Positions 45,623-55,435 are shown, numbered from the stretch's first letter. The stretch is 64,000 bases of DNA from Corynebacterium mendelii (GCF_017307055.1 NZ_JAFLEQ010000016.1:219826-283825); one strand, 5' to 3'. The notes: generated by a model not told the origin, from the letters alone. A program made the numbers and translations.

Positions 45623-45935
45623 GGTTGATGTTTTTCAGGTAGGCGGGTTCGGTGAAACAATCCGGGACCGGGAACTGTCCAGACCACCGGAAGGAGGTGG
45701 CCTCGCCGGCGGGATCACCACCCAGGGTAGGCATTTTTCGCGACCCGCGGTGTCCGCCGCCGCCAACATCGCTGTCCAACCGGGAAAAACAGTGGTGCTT
45801 CCCCCGTGAGGTGGTGGGCAGGCGGATGAAACAGATGTCATTTTTCTGTCTTTCCCGCCCCGCGAACCCACCCCCGCAACCGTGTCTTCCACCCCGGGCG
45901 TGAGCGGCTGACCAAAACCACCGCCGCCCGGTGGG
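45623..45935. other. Intergenic region between GH32-like and acetolactate decarboxylase genes
   Basis: 313 bp, both neighbours leftward. It includes the upstream region of the GH32-like gene. A GC-rich complementary pair near 45910-45945 (CCGCCGCCCGGTGGG...GGCGCGG) could end the decarboxylase transcript. No gene seen. Confidence 0.35.
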
Positions 45936-46700
45936 TCAGCGGCGCGGCTTTTTGTTTTCCACCACCTCGATCTGGGCGGCAGTGTCATCCGGCGCCAGAT
46001 CGGCCTGCCCGAACTCGAGGGTCGTCGGCAGGCGGAGGTTCAAATCGGTGGCGGGGCAGATTTCCACCAGCCCCTCGTCGAGGACAAAGTCGAGAATGTG
46101 GCCACCGGTGGTACGGGCGTCATCGATGAAGTGGACGTGGCAGCCGGGAACCGAGATACCGCGCTCGTAGACCGGCGTTCTGAAACCGGCGACCACACCG
46201 GTGGTGTCTGTGATGGTCAGGTGGGCATCATCGCCGGTGGCCTCGGTCATCGGGGGATACGGTTTGTGTTGCCGGGACACCGTGCGCACATCCACCCGAC
46301 TGAACCGGCCGGTGATTTTCACCGCGTACATGAAGTTGTCGCTGGGCAGCAGCCCGTCAATGAACGCCGATACCTCCCCGCGCTCCAGGCGGGCGGGAGC
46401 AGAGGCGGTGATGCGGGGAACGAAATTGGTGACCACGGCAAAAGGAGAGCGTGCCGACAGTGATGCCTTATTGGCTGTTCCATCGGAGTTGAGCTGCCAG
46501 CAGATTCCGTCGATGATCAACATCTCCCCGTCAAGGGCATCGAAGGTTCCGATACCGAAATTTCCGTGCCCGAGCAGCTCACTGGTGGTCATCTGTCCGT
46601 CATAGATGCCGTCCAGCAGGGCGGTCATCAGTGAATTCTGGAAAATGGTGTGCCGCTCAAGAGGCAGAAAAGAAGCGGTGGGGGTGTGCTGGTAGCTCAT
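45936..46700 (-). CDS. budA: Alpha-acetolactate decarboxylase
   Basis: ATG 46700 (MSYQHTPTAS...) gives 254 residues; upstream in-frame extension is Cys/Pro-rich and unlikely. The enzyme turns acetolactate into acetoin. Zinc-binding histidines are visible in GCHVHFIDDARTTGGH, and the start FQNSLMTALLDGIYDGQMTT plus GHGNFGIGTFDALDGEMLII are typical of the family (alsD/budA). No acetolactate synthase gene is next to it. It is divergent from lldD, so both draw on the pyruvate/lactate pool and may share control through the palindromes between them. Confidence 0.92.
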   Translation of the reverse strand: MSYQHTPTASFLPLERHTIFQNSLMTALLDGIYDGQMTTSELLGHGNFGIGTFDALDGEMLIIDGICWQLNSDGTANKASLSARSPFAVVTNFVPRITASAPARLERGEVSAFIDGLLPSDNFMYAVKITGRFSRVDVRTVSRQHKPYPPMTEATGDDAHLTITDTTGVVAGFRTPVYERGISVPGCHVHFIDDARTTGGHILDFVLDEGLVEICPATDLNLRLPTTLEFGQADLAPDDTAAQIEVVENKKPRR

Positions 46701-46835
46701 GACTTCTACAGCGTAGTAGCCGCTGGAACACCCCGGGGCGCACGGGCATCCACTGCCGCCCGCGGGCGGGCACTGCCGAAAGCGGGACAACGCCCACGGC
46801 AGCAGCTGGTCGGGGGATAAAAGCATCAAACTAAG

Positions 46836-46911
46836 GTACAGCTGTACTCATATACAGCCGCAGTTACCGCCGATTAATCGGTCGATAACTGTACCGTGAC
46901 TGGTGTGACAA
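46836..46911. promoter_or_regulatory. Palindrome cluster between budA and lldD, possible regulator sites
   Basis: Three elements in 76 bp: a perfect palindrome GTACAGCTGTAC (46836-46847); CCGATTAATCGG (46870-46881) flanked by CAGTTA and TAACTG to form a longer interrupted palindrome (46861-46891); and TGGTGTGACAA (46901-46911), which fits TNGTNNNACNA, the motif described for the lactate regulator LldR of Corynebacterium glutamicum. The 381-bp divergent region (46701-47081) has no gene. Confidence 0.5.
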
Positions 46912-47008
46912 AGATGACAATGGACCTGCAGAAGGCGACAATTAATTTTGTGCAGCCACGTTTTAGCCGGTATCAAACCAAGGCCCGGTCAGGGTGCTGA
47001 AAAAAGGT

Positions 47009-47035
47009 TTGCCTGCACTTACCGGGGTGTAGCAT
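47009..47035 (+). promoter_or_regulatory. Possible lldD promoter
   Basis: -10 like TAGCAT (47030-47035) with a -35 like TTGCCT (47009-47014), spacer only 15 bp. It lies 46 bp upstream of the lldD start. Confidence 0.4.
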
Positions 47036-47081
47036 GGGGGAGTCAATGTTGGTTCCTTCTGATACATAAGGAGATAGCGCC

Positions 47082-48359
47082 GTGGCGCACGTCAAACGAC
47101 AAATCCCCAAAGTCGGCGAGATCCTCGATCTCATGGAGTTCAAAAAACCCACCCTCGACTTCAAAAAGCGCCGCCTGGAGGATGCCCAGACCATCTGGGA
47201 TCTGCGCACCATCGCCAAACGGCGCACCCCGGCGGCGGCCTTCGACTACACCGATGGTGCAGCCGATGATGAGATTTCGATGAAGCGTGCCCGCCAGGCG
47301 TTCCGGGACATCGAGTTCCACCCGTCGATCCTCAACGACGTCTCCGAAGTGGACACCTCCTGTGAAATCTTCGGCGGTCCGGCGGCTCTGCCGTTCGGTA
47401 TCGCGCCGACCGGGTTCACCCGCCTGATGCAGACCGAGGGTGAGCTGGCCGGTGCCGCAGCCGCCGCCAAGCACAAGATTCCCTTCTGCCTGTCAACCCT
47501 GGGCACGACCTCGGTGGAGGATGTCTCGGCCGCCAACCCGCTGGGCCGCAACTTCTTCCAGCTGTATGTCATGCGTGACCGCTCCATCTCCTATGGGCTG
47601 GTGGAACGTGCCGCCAAATGCAACTTCGACACCCTGCTGTTTACCGTCGACACCCCGGTGGCCGGTGCCCGGCTGCGGGACAAGCGCAATGGTTTTTCCA
47701 TCCCCCCGCAGCTGACCATCGGAACCGTGCTCAACGCCATTCCGCGGCCCTGGTGGTGGTGGGATTTCCTCACCACCCCCACCCTGGAATTCGCCTCTTT
47801 GACCTCGACCGGCGGAACTGTCGGTGAGCTGATCGAAAACGCCATGGATCCGACCATCCAGTTCGAGGATCTGAAGACCATCCGCGAGATGTGGCCCGGC
47901 AAACTGGTGGTCAAGGGTGTGCAGAATGTGCCCGACTCGGCCAAGCTCGCCGAACTCGGTGTCGACGGCATTATCCTGTCCAACCACGGCGGCCGCCAGC
48001 TCGACCGGGCACCCGTTCCCTTCCAGCTGCTTCCCGAGGTGGTCAAGGAACTCGGCCCCGATTTCGAGGTCGCCATGGACACCGGCATCATGCACGGCGC
48101 CGATATTGTGGCCGCCATCGCCAAGGGCGCGAAGTTCACCTTCATCGGCCGCGCCTACCTGTACGGGCTGATGGCCGGCGGTGAAGCGGGCGTGAACCGC
48201 TGCATCGAGATCCTGGCCGAACAGGTCCGCCGCACCATGAAACTGCTGCAGGTCTCCTCGCTGGATGAGCTGACGCCTGAGCATGTCACCCAACTCAATA
48301 CCCTGGACATCAACAAGGTCAGGGGAGTGCCGGCCGACAAGCTCCAGGATCTGTTCTAA
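47082..48359 (+). CDS. lldD: Quinone-dependent L-lactate dehydrogenase
   Basis: 425 residues from GTG 47082, with AAGGAG 8 nt upstream. FMN-dependent alpha-hydroxy-acid dehydrogenase: [67 protein letters not shown], then the active-site block [17 protein letters not shown] with catalytic His and Arg. It oxidises L-lactate to pyruvate and passes electrons to menaquinone at the membrane. The N-terminus of about 30 residues before the barrel is usual for corynebacterial LldD. Confidence 0.93.
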   Translation: MAHVKRQIPKVGEILDLMEFKKPTLDFKKRRLEDAQTIWDLRTIAKRRTPAAAFDYTDGAADDEISMKRARQAFRDIEFHPSILNDVSEVDTSCEIFGGPAALPFGIAPTGFTRLMQTEGELAGAAAAAKHKIPFCLSTLGTTSVEDVSAANPLGRNFFQLYVMRDRSISYGLVERAAKCNFDTLLFTVDTPVAGARLRDKRNGFSIPPQLTIGTVLNAIPRPWWWWDFLTTPTLEFASLTSTGGTVGELIENAMDPTIQFEDLKTIREMWPGKLVVKGVQNVPDSAKLAELGVDGIILSNHGGRQLDRAPVPFQLLPEVVKELGPDFEVAMDTGIMHGADIVAAIAKGAKFTFIGRAYLYGLMAGGEAGVNRCIEILAEQVRRTMKLLQVSSLDELTPEHVTQLNTLDINKVRGVPADKLQDLF

Positions 48360-48397
48360 AACCGGTTCCCCGCTGGCACAACCACAGCAAGCCTTCT

Positions 48398-48460
48398 GAC
48401 CGTTTGCCGCTGTCCGATCACCCGGAAAACCGGGCGCCCGGGCGGCGGCAGCGGTCTTTT
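48398..48460 (+). terminator. Terminator of lldD
   Basis: A GACCG..TGCCGC arm (from 48398) pairs with GCGGCA.CGGTC (to 48456), followed by TTTT. An inner ACCCGGAAAACCGGG hairpin may extend the structure. It lies 38 bp beyond the stop codon. Confidence 0.65.
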
Positions 48461-48546
48461 CAGGTCCCGGCTGCGCGGGAAAACGGAAGGCAAAAAGGGT
48501 AACCGGAGGTAAGCAGCGGAGACACAGGCTCTTGGACGGGGGAGTG

Positions 48547-48738
48547 CTAGAACCAGCGCCTGTTCATGCGGGTGGGAAACTCCCCGGTCACCGGACACCC
48601 GGTGGCGCCGGCAATGACGCTGTCAATGCCGCAGAAAGGACACAGAGTCGTGGTCGGCACAGAAGCCGCATAGGCGTGCTCCCAGTGGTCGATCCACTCC
48701 ACAACAGCACCCGGGGGAAGACTTCCACACAGTAAAAA
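48547..48738 (-). pseudogene. 3' fragment of a small Cys-rich conserved protein
   Basis: Leftward frame ending at the TAG 48547-48549. Its last ~55 residues (VVEWIDHWEHAYAASVPTTT, then LCPFCGIDSVIAGATGCPVT, then MNRRWF) look like the C-terminus of a conserved bacterial protein with a CPxCGIDSV zinc-knuckle and a final RWF. Upstream the same frame turns into low-quality sequence without a plausible N-terminus, so only a remnant seems left. The rest of the 845-bp gap (48360-49204) holds the lldD terminator and the upstream region of the dehydrogenase gene. Confidence 0.45.
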
Positions 48739-49204
48739 CAGCCGCGTCAGCCGGAGGCGGTGATCCGGCTGCGGTTGTTCACGCGGCTGTTGTGGGCATG
48801 ATCGAGGGGACCGCTTGTGTTCATGTTCCACCATTTGTCCGGATCCGGCCGGGATGTGTGCATCTGCGGGGCCAGGGGACGCAGTTTCCGACGTTGATTT
48901 CCCCATTTTCCCACCGCTCTGCCACTGATGTGAACCGAAAGGTTCTGTCGTGCCGTTGAAGTGGGTGGGGAGCACCACGGCATCGTTTCCCTCTGCCGTG
49001 GAAGGGCTATTGCTGCAACCGGCAATCCCCTCCAACAGGGCAGTAGGGGATGGGATCGAACAATCCGCGTTCTCCGCTGCAACGCGTGTACCGGTACGTG
49101 GTTGGATTTTGTGTTGTAACGTGCGGACAATAACGGCGATCATCACACCCGGTGAAAAGATCCGGGCGGATACCCGCCACCACCACACCCAGGAAGAAAA
49201 AGCC

Positions 49205-50224
49205 TTGCGCGCAGCCATCATCCACGCCCCCGGCGACATCCGTGTTGAAAACCGTCCCGACCCGGTGGTCACCACACCGACCGATGCTGTGATCCGCATG
49301 GTCGCAACCTGTGTGTGCGGCTCTGACCTGTGGCATTACCGGGGCATCAACAAGGTGAAGGGGCCTGCACCCATCGGCCATGAATACATGGGGGTTGTCG
49401 AAGCAGTCGGGGACAGTGTCACCACTGTCTCACCCGGTGATCTGGTGATCGGCTCGTTTATCAGCTCCGACGGGACCTGCGGCATCTGCACGGACGGCTA
49501 CCAGTCTGCGTGTGTGGAACGAAGCTTCGTCACTGGGGCACAGGCGGAGAAACTCCTGGTGTCCCACGCCGACGGCACCCTGGTGACAGTCCCCGGGAGA
49601 CCCGACAAGAGCCTGTATCCGTCGCTGCTTGCTTGCTCGGATGTGCTGGGTACCGGCTGGTTCGGCGCCGTGGCCGCTGAAGTCGGAGCCGGGAAAAGCG
49701 TGTGTGTGGTCGGTGATGGTGCTGTGGGCCTGTGTGCTGTGTTGGCGGCGAGCCAGTTAGGGGCTGAAAAAATCATCGCCATGTCCGGCCACAGTGACCG
49801 GCAGAAGCTGGCGCGGCGTTTCGGTGCCACCGACATCGTTGATGCCCGCGGTGATGAAGGGGCCGCCGCGGTCAAAGACCTGACCGGGGGACTGGGCGCC
49901 CACAGCGTGGTCGAGTGCGTCGGTACCGGTGAATCGATGAAACAATCTCTGGCGTCGTGCCGACCCGGCGGACATGTCGGCTATGTGGGTGTTCCCCATG
50001 GAATTGAACTGACCGGCAAAGATCTGTTTGGCCCCATGTTGCACCTGCATGGCGGCCCAGCCCCGGTGCGGAGGTTCCTTCCCGATCTGATCGACAGGGT
50101 GATCAGCAAAACCATTGAACCCGGTCTGGTGTTCACCGACACCTTCACCCTGGAGACCATTGCCGACGCCTACAGGGCAATGGATGAGCGAAGGGCGATC
50201 AAAGCGTTTATCAGCTTCGATTGA
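49205..50224 (+). CDS. Zinc-dependent alcohol dehydrogenase family protein
   Basis: TTG 49205 with GGAAG 8 nt upstream begins MRAAIIHAPGDIRVENRPDP, the expected start; 339 residues. The longer upstream reading is not protein-like. Medium-chain dehydrogenase: catalytic zinc ligands in VCGSDLWHYRG and GHEYMGVVEAVG, NAD-binding glycine motif CVVGDGAVGLCAVL. The usual four-cysteine structural zinc site is reduced to GTCGICTDGYQSAC. The substrate is not known; similar enzymes act on alcohols or aldehydes. Confidence 0.82.
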   Translation: MRAAIIHAPGDIRVENRPDPVVTTPTDAVIRMVATCVCGSDLWHYRGINKVKGPAPIGHEYMGVVEAVGDSVTTVSPGDLVIGSFISSDGTCGICTDGYQSACVERSFVTGAQAEKLLVSHADGTLVTVPGRPDKSLYPSLLACSDVLGTGWFGAVAAEVGAGKSVCVVGDGAVGLCAVLAASQLGAEKIIAMSGHSDRQKLARRFGATDIVDARGDEGAAAVKDLTGGLGAHSVVECVGTGESMKQSLASCRPGGHVGYVGVPHGIELTGKDLFGPMLHLHGGPAPVRRFLPDLIDRVISKTIEPGLVFTDTFTLETIADAYRAMDERRAIKAFISFD

Positions 50225-50342
50225 TAAAAGACGGACACTAGGGCTGTTTGGTGGGGGACGATAGAACACAGGGAGAACGGCCGGGGATCAAAGATTCATC
50301 ACGGATTCTGGTCAATCTCCCGTCGGGCAGAACTGTCCATGA

Positions 50343-50379
50343 AGAAACCGCCGCACACGGGATGTATGCGGCGGTTTCT
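50343..50379. terminator. Bidirectional hairpin between dehydrogenase gene and glgA
   Basis: Perfect 13-bp stem AGAAACCGCCGCA (50343-50355) with TGCGGCGGTTTCT (50367-50379). It serves the convergent ends of both genes; only weak T tracts. Confidence 0.7.
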
Positions 50380-50424
50380 GGTGCTGAATCCGGTGCTTGT
50401 GCACCGGGTTTCAGGCGGGGTTTT

Positions 50425-51615
50425 CTACATGAGGGACCGGTAGACGTCGACGGTCTGTCGGGCAATGGTGGCCCAGGAGAAATCGTTGACGGCACGCTGG
50501 CGGCCCTTTTCGCCGATGGCACGGGCTTTGTCACGGTCGGCCACCATCTTGTTGACGGCTTCGGCGATGCCCTTTTCGAACTCTTCGGGCTCGTTTTCGT
50601 CGTAGTGGACCAGTGCACCGGTATCACCGTCGACGACAACCTCGGGGATACCTCCCACATCAGAGGCCACAACCGCGGTACCGCAGGCCATGGCTTCCAG
50701 GTTGACGATACCCAGCGGCTCGTAGATCGACGGGCAGGCAAAGGTGTCGGCGGCGGTGAGGATTTCCTGGATCTTCGGCTTCGGCAGGAACTCCTGCACC
50801 CAGAACACCCCGTCACGGCCGGACTGCAGCTCGTTGACCAGTCCTTCGGTTTCCTTGGCGATCTCTTCGGTGTCGGGGGCGCCGGCACACAGCACCAGCT
50901 GCACGTCCTTGTCGAACATCTTCGCGGCCTTGACCAGGTGGCCGACACCCTTCTGGCGGGTGATACGGCCGACAAAAGCCACAATCGGACGATCCGGGTC
51001 GACGCCCAGTTCGTTGAGAACCGAGGAGCCGTTTTTCTCAACCGCTTCATCGAAGGTGGGGCGCGGTGCCCACAGGTCACAGTCGATGCCGTTGAGCACA
51101 ATGTGGATGCGGGACTCATCGATGCGCGGGTACGCATCCATGATGGCGTCCTTCATTTTCGCCGACACAGCGATCACCGCGTCGGCGTACTCCATGGTGT
51201 TTTTCTCCGACCAGGAGGACACGTTGTAGCCGCCACCGAGCTGCTCCCGCTTCCAGGGGCGGTGCGGCTCGAGGGAGTGGGCGGTAGCCACGTGCGGGAT
51301 GTCGTAGAGATTCCCGGCCAGGTGGCCGCCCAGTCCCGCGTACCAGGTGTGGGAGTGCACGACATCGCAGTCGCCGGCGGCATTGGCCATCCGCAGACCG
51401 GTCGACAGGGTTTTCATTGCCGCATTGGCGTTGTCCAGTTCGGGATCCACGCCATGGACATAACAGTCTTTTTCGTCTCGGGGAGCACCCATGCAGTGAA
51501 CGTCGACATTCACGCCGTCAATTTCACGCATGAACCGGGTCAGTTCGGTCACGTGCACACCGGCACCGCCGTAGATCTCCGGGGGGTACTCTTTGGTCAT
51601 CATTCCAACTCGCAT
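50425..51615 (-). CDS. glgA: Glycogen synthase / ADP-glucose glucosyltransferase, actinobacterial type
   Basis: ATG 51615 (MRVGMMTKEYPPEIYGGAGV) gives 396 residues, the normal length; the open frame extends upstream but is not conserved-looking. GT4-type glycosyltransferase: DCDVVHSHTWYAGLGGHLA, FVGRITRQKGVGHLV, and the donor-binding EPLGIVNLEAMACGTAVVAS. It transfers glucose from ADP-glucose (made by glgC) to alpha-glucan; the mycobacterial relative GlgM makes maltose-1-phosphate. No ribosome-binding site; a -10 like TACGCT ends 7 nt before the ATG. glgA is usually directly divergent from glgC; here 6.8 kb intervene. Confidence 0.9.
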   Translation of the reverse strand: MRVGMMTKEYPPEIYGGAGVHVTELTRFMREIDGVNVDVHCMGAPRDEKDCYVHGVDPELDNANAAMKTLSTGLRMANAAGDCDVVHSHTWYAGLGGHLAGNLYDIPHVATAHSLEPHRPWKREQLGGGYNVSSWSEKNTMEYADAVIAVSAKMKDAIMDAYPRIDESRIHIVLNGIDCDLWAPRPTFDEAVEKNGSSVLNELGVDPDRPIVAFVGRITRQKGVGHLVKAAKMFDKDVQLVLCAGAPDTEEIAKETEGLVNELQSGRDGVFWVQEFLPKPKIQEILTAADTFACPSIYEPLGIVNLEAMACGTAVVASDVGGIPEVVVDGDTGALVHYDENEPEEFEKGIAEAVNKMVADRDKARAIGEKGRQRAVNDFSWATIARQTVDVYRSLM

Positions 51616-51622
51616 GCGCACC

Positions 51623-51628
51623 AGCGTA
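51623..51628 (-). promoter_or_regulatory. -10 box for a leaderless glgA transcript
   Basis: TACGCT on the minus strand, with exactly 7 nt to the ATG, the geometry expected when transcription starts at the start codon. glgC shows the same arrangement. Confidence 0.45.
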
Positions 51629-51791
51629 GCGATATCGATCGCGCTATGCCCACCGGCCCCTTGGTATTGCGTCCGGCATCTCTGTGACCAGGGAAAAGCG
51701 GAATTTTCTTGTGGTTTACCCACCACCGGTATCTCAGATACGGCGCCTTTTAGCGATAGCTTCCCCACAAGAGGTGCCGCCGGTTGCGCCG

Positions 51792-52148
51792 TCATCTCCC
51801 GCCCCTGACCCAAGGCTGCCGGTTGCCCGGTATCGGGTACAAGAACACGGTGGTGTGGATCGAATCCCGCGTCTGTCCGGTGGCCCGGATCAGCCGGTGC
51901 AGTCGTTTGCTACGGCGGACGGCTTGTTTTTGGTGCGGGGCCTGCCGGCTGTGCGGGGCCGGTTGTTGTGCCATTGGCGTAAACCACACCAGCGCCCCGG
52001 TGCTCAGCGTTCCCACAGACGATGGGACCTGGCCGCGGCTGATGTATGAACGCAACGTGCCTTCGCTAATACCCACATGGACTGCGCATCCGGGTGAGCG
52101 CCAGAGTTGCTGTCCTGTATCCCGGTCAGTGATATACGGCGTGATCAT
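51792..52148 (-). CDS. Small helix-turn-helix protein
   Basis: 118 residues from ATG 52148. The first 55 residues (QQLWRSPGCAVHVGISEGTL, then RSYISRGQVPSSVGTLSTGA) fit a MerR/excisionase-like DNA-binding fold seen in many small corynebacterial proteins. The C-terminal half is basic and without a known pattern; the usual RAW/HA-type end after the LVW is missing, so the tail may be a frame-altered extension. It is the first gene of the accessory insertion between glgA and glgC and could regulate it. Confidence 0.45.
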   Translation of the reverse strand: MITPYITDRDTGQQLWRSPGCAVHVGISEGTLRSYISRGQVPSSVGTLSTGALVWFTPMAQQPAPHSRQAPHQKQAVRRSKRLHRLIRATGQTRDSIHTTVFLYPIPGNRQPWVRGGR

Positions 52149-53861
52149 TGCTCAGTAGCCCCCGCGTGCGGAGGCGGTAGCAGACAGTGAATACACCGCT
52201 GCCGACAAGGATGGGGTGAGCCACCAGCTGGCGACGGCAATGGCGATAAGCCCCATGCAGATGGTCTTTCCTTACCGTATTGTCCACTCCCGCAGCGTGT
52301 TGTCACGGGTAGTGTGGTGGGGACCACCCCCAGGGCCGGACCTCGCTTCCAGCTAGTTGCTTTAGCCAGAAGCGGGTCTATTTTTTGTTTTCCTGTTTCG
52401 TCGAATATCCAGGATCAATGTCGGGATACTGACGGCCAGCCCCGGGGTGGCTGCCACTTTGTCGGGTCAGGTGAAAGCTGCCCCCACTCACACAACCCGT
52501 TTTTCACCATCCCTGTTTTTAGGCCGCACAAAAACCCACCCCACCTGTAGACGAACTAGCCTCTACAAGTTTTCAGCTAGTCCCCACTGGAGCAACTGAT
52601 TGTCAGCAATCCAATCAACAGGCGGAAAGTTCGGTTCATGTGTTACCCGGATTCTTGTTGTGGCTGCTGCTTGAGAGTTGACGTCACGGAAGCGTTCAAC
52701 TGCCGGACGAGTGCGAAAGGTGGTCTTCGTACTTTGGATTGCAACGTCAGGCACGGGCGCTGGAGCGGCATTGGTAAAAATGCTGTCTGGCCGGATGCGT
52801 TGTGTGGTGTCTGGTGGATGCTGGTGCCGCATCGCACACGCCGCACGGAAGAATCCGGTGGCAAGTGACCGGAATGCTGCTGAACTGCCACCGGTTCACG
52901 CAGCGGAAAGTGGGCCGGTTGTGTGGCCGCAGATGGTGGGGTGTGCAAGAAATGGTTTTTGGCGTGGATGAAAAATGCAAAAACCGTGGAGCAGTCTCTG
53001 TCCTCCATCAGTCGGCCGCCCGGCGCCGGGAGCTGTTTGATCGTCAGCTGTCCAAAGAAAAGTGTCACCGGGTGCCTACAGTAACGTCGCACCCGGTGAC
53101 GGAAGTCTCGGGGCGGCAGGATTGTTGCCCGTGTGGGGGTTGTGGTGGCGGGATTGTGAAGCTGTCCATCTGGGTTGTTGTCCTTGGCTGAAGAAGGGAT
53201 TGCCGGGTTGTGCTGCTGCTGGCGTATGCCGTGCGTTGACCGCCATGCTGTGAGTTCTGTCTGATACCAGCAGGGGCTGTTATATCTTGTTATAAACGAA
53301 AGCCGGTTGTTATAAAGTGTTATAAACACTTCTGCGGTGTTACACCTTGTTGGCGACGGCACAGTCGTCGTTCCACTTAATCCTGCCCGACACAGCTGAC
53401 GGCACCCGGGGAACACGTCGTGACCAATACAGCCCGTTGTCTAATGCGGGTACAAGGATCGGGACAATGTGAACGTGGCAATTCACGGTGCGCCGGACAC
53501 TGGTGACGTTCGGGCTGACCATCCCGCCACAGGGCGGAGTATTGCAGGAAATATACCGGTCAACGCCGATTTTTCTGGTGCAGACGAGCTGACTGCTGCC
53601 GGGCTTGAGGTCCGCGGCGGAAAGTCTGGTGGATGTGCGCATTGCCCGGGAGTTTGAAGAAACATGCAGGTGCCATGACAGGCAGTGCGTGAAGGCCTTG
53701 TCACCGGGGTGCTGTTGATTGTCACTGGTAGTCTGCGGGAAAGCTGATTCCGCACCCTTTGTGGCCGGGCAGGTGATCCACGGCGCCTGTCTTTGTCGCC
53801 GGCGGGCTGTCGGCCCAACACGTACGTATCAAATGAACCAGTGACCGCAAGGAATCCACCC
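52149..53861. other. 1.7-kb region without a clear gene, with repeat array and possible remnants
   Basis: No frame here has a convincing start, ribosome-binding site and protein pattern. A leftward frame ending at 52563 finishes EPNFPPVDWIADNQLLQWGL and might be the tail of a lost gene. A rho-type hairpin was not identified. At 53278-53357 lies the 30-bp-periodic array listed separately. Codon bias and composition of this stretch (lower G+C, many short T runs) differ from the flanking core genes. Confidence 0.45.
53278..53357 (+). repeat. 30-bp-periodic TGTTATAAA direct-repeat array
   Basis: TGTT-led 10-mers stand in pairs 10 bp apart, and the pairs recur every 30 bp: TGTTATATCT and TGTTATAAAC (53278, 53288); TGTTATAAAG and TGTTATAAAC (53308, 53318); TGTTACACCT and TGTTGGCGAC (53338, 53348, weaker). 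All boxes lie on the same helix face. It is strikingly A+T-rich. It may be an operator for cooperative binding or an iteron-like site; it lies 505 bp upstream of the SWIM gene. Confidence 0.7.
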
Positions 53862-55277
53862 ATGGTTGATGTTGCCTACACCTATTCCGGCGAGTCCGGG
53901 TGCGTGCGTGACGGGGGGACCGGCGGCTCGGTTGTATCCCTTGCCACCAGTGGTGGGCTCACTGCTGATGGTGTTGTCGACCATCCGTTTTTCTTCGACG
54001 GCTTTGTCGAACATCCGACTGTTGTGGCCGCAGGTCTTGTCATGCTTGCCCGGGTTGCCTCAACCAGGTTCTACACGCCACCGGCAATGGTGGCCAAGAT
54101 TCTGCGCAACGCGGATCCGGTGGTGACGGCTACTGACAAAGGGCTGGTGTTTGAATCCTTCAGTGCCTGCTGCGGTGTGTACGCCCGCATGGACATCGAC
54201 CACGACTCACTGGATACCGCGTACATCGCCAGGGGAGTGACCAATATCGATGCCGGCCCTGATCTTCGGGCGGCACTTGTTTCAGTCACCCCGGGAGAAC
54301 CCCTGCACCTGAGTGTCGGATCCGGCCACCTGGAGGTGACAACACTCGGGGACCGGGTACGGGAAGAAAAAGTGAGCCTGCCGGACCGGTGGCTCAAAGG
54401 ATTCGCCGAAACGCAGGTGCTGGCATCCACCGTCACCAAGAAGATCACCCTCGACAAGGCGGGACTTGTCCGGTTCATCGGTGGCCTGCCGAAAAACACG
54501 GCCACCAAATCTGTTGTGTGGGCAACCCCTGTCGGGCGGGGAGTAAGGCTCGGCAGTGCATCCACCCAAGGATCAGTGTGTCTTGCAGGCCCGGAACGTC
54601 TGCGCGTTATCCAACCACTGATCCGCTTCGCCCACACCTTGGAAGCCTACAGTCCGAAGAACACAGCCAAGGGGGACGCCACCTGCAGCTTCTGGGTTCT
54701 TCATGTGCCGGGCGGCCGTATCACCATCGGGTTGTCGCCGGAAAAATCCCGTGGCTTTTCCGGCGAGGGACAGCTCCTGGATGCCCTTTCTTCCGACACT
54801 GTCGGCGATGACGCCGACAAGGTGTCGTCTGTGCTGGCGTTTGATCCGGTGATCGATATTGACTGGCTGGCCGGCCAGACAGGACTTGACCACAAGCGGG
54901 TGGCAGCGGCACTGGGTGTTCTGGCGTCATCCGGGCAAGTCGGTTTCGATGTCGCACGGGGCTGTTACTTCCACCGGCCGTTGCCCTTGAGTGCCGATTC
55001 CCTGGAGAAGATCCATCCCCGGCTTGCCGGTGCCCGGAAACTGGTTGAAGCCGGTGCAGTAAAACCCTCAGAATCCGGCAGCCGCACCGACGGTCCTGAC
55101 ATCCCTGGTGGTGTCCCGGTTTTGTTCACGGTCACCAGTGGGGGAGTCGACTACCGGGTGGGGATCACCGCTGATCCTGCAACTGACACTTGCACATGTC
55201 CTTGGTATGCCAAATACTCCGGCACCCGGGGGCCGTGCAAGCATGTGCTCGCGGCGAGGACCTTCGGGAAAAACTGA
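53862..55277 (+). CDS. SWIM zinc-finger protein of an accessory system
   Basis: ATG 53862 with AAGGA 8 nt upstream; 471 residues. The C-terminus carries a SWIM finger (CxCx(n)CxH): TCTCPWYAKYSGTRGPCKHV, at about 443-462. The long N-terminal part (DVAYTYSGESG, FYTPPAMVAKILRNADPVV) shows no known catalytic motif; a winged-helix-like stretch WLAGQTGLDHKRVAAALGVL lies near 330-350. SWIM proteins of this size occur in gene sets with DUF6493-like, MoxR ATPase and VWA-domain proteins. Here the DUF6493-like gene follows 358 bp downstream. The function is unknown; nucleic-acid or protein binding is likely. Confidence 0.8.
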   Translation: MVDVAYTYSGESGCVRDGGTGGSVVSLATSGGLTADGVVDHPFFFDGFVEHPTVVAAGLVMLARVASTRFYTPPAMVAKILRNADPVVTATDKGLVFESFSACCGVYARMDIDHDSLDTAYIARGVTNIDAGPDLRAALVSVTPGEPLHLSVGSGHLEVTTLGDRVREEKVSLPDRWLKGFAETQVLASTVTKKITLDKAGLVRFIGGLPKNTATKSVVWATPVGRGVRLGSASTQGSVCLAGPERLRVIQPLIRFAHTLEAYSPKNTAKGDATCSFWVLHVPGGRITIGLSPEKSRGFSGEGQLLDALSSDTVGDDADKVSSVLAFDPVIDIDWLAGQTGLDHKRVAAALGVLASSGQVGFDVARGCYFHRPLPLSADSLEKIHPRLAGARKLVEAGAVKPSESGSRTDGPDIPGGVPVLFTVTSGGVDYRVGITADPATDTCTCPWYAKYSGTRGPCKHVLAARTFGKN

Positions 55278-55435
55278 GTGTCAGACACGTGGTGACGTAC
55301 CGAAACCACAATCGACACCTGGTTTTCGGTCACAGTGTGCCCGGGCTGCCTGGCAGCGATGGTCTGTACACAAATCTCCCCGGTACATCTAGCCGGGGAA
55401 CACCCAGAAAAATCTGTGCGGAGTAGGTGAAAAAC

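Noticed and set aside
52563..52832. 89-codon leftward frame ending DWIADNQLLQWGLAENL
   Set aside because: The end looks protein-like, but no start or family could be supported; only mentioned as a possible remnant.
52643..53416. 257-codon leftward frame in the gap before the SWIM gene
   Set aside because: Arg/His/Thr/Pro-rich without pattern, crosses the repeat array and has no ribosome-binding site.
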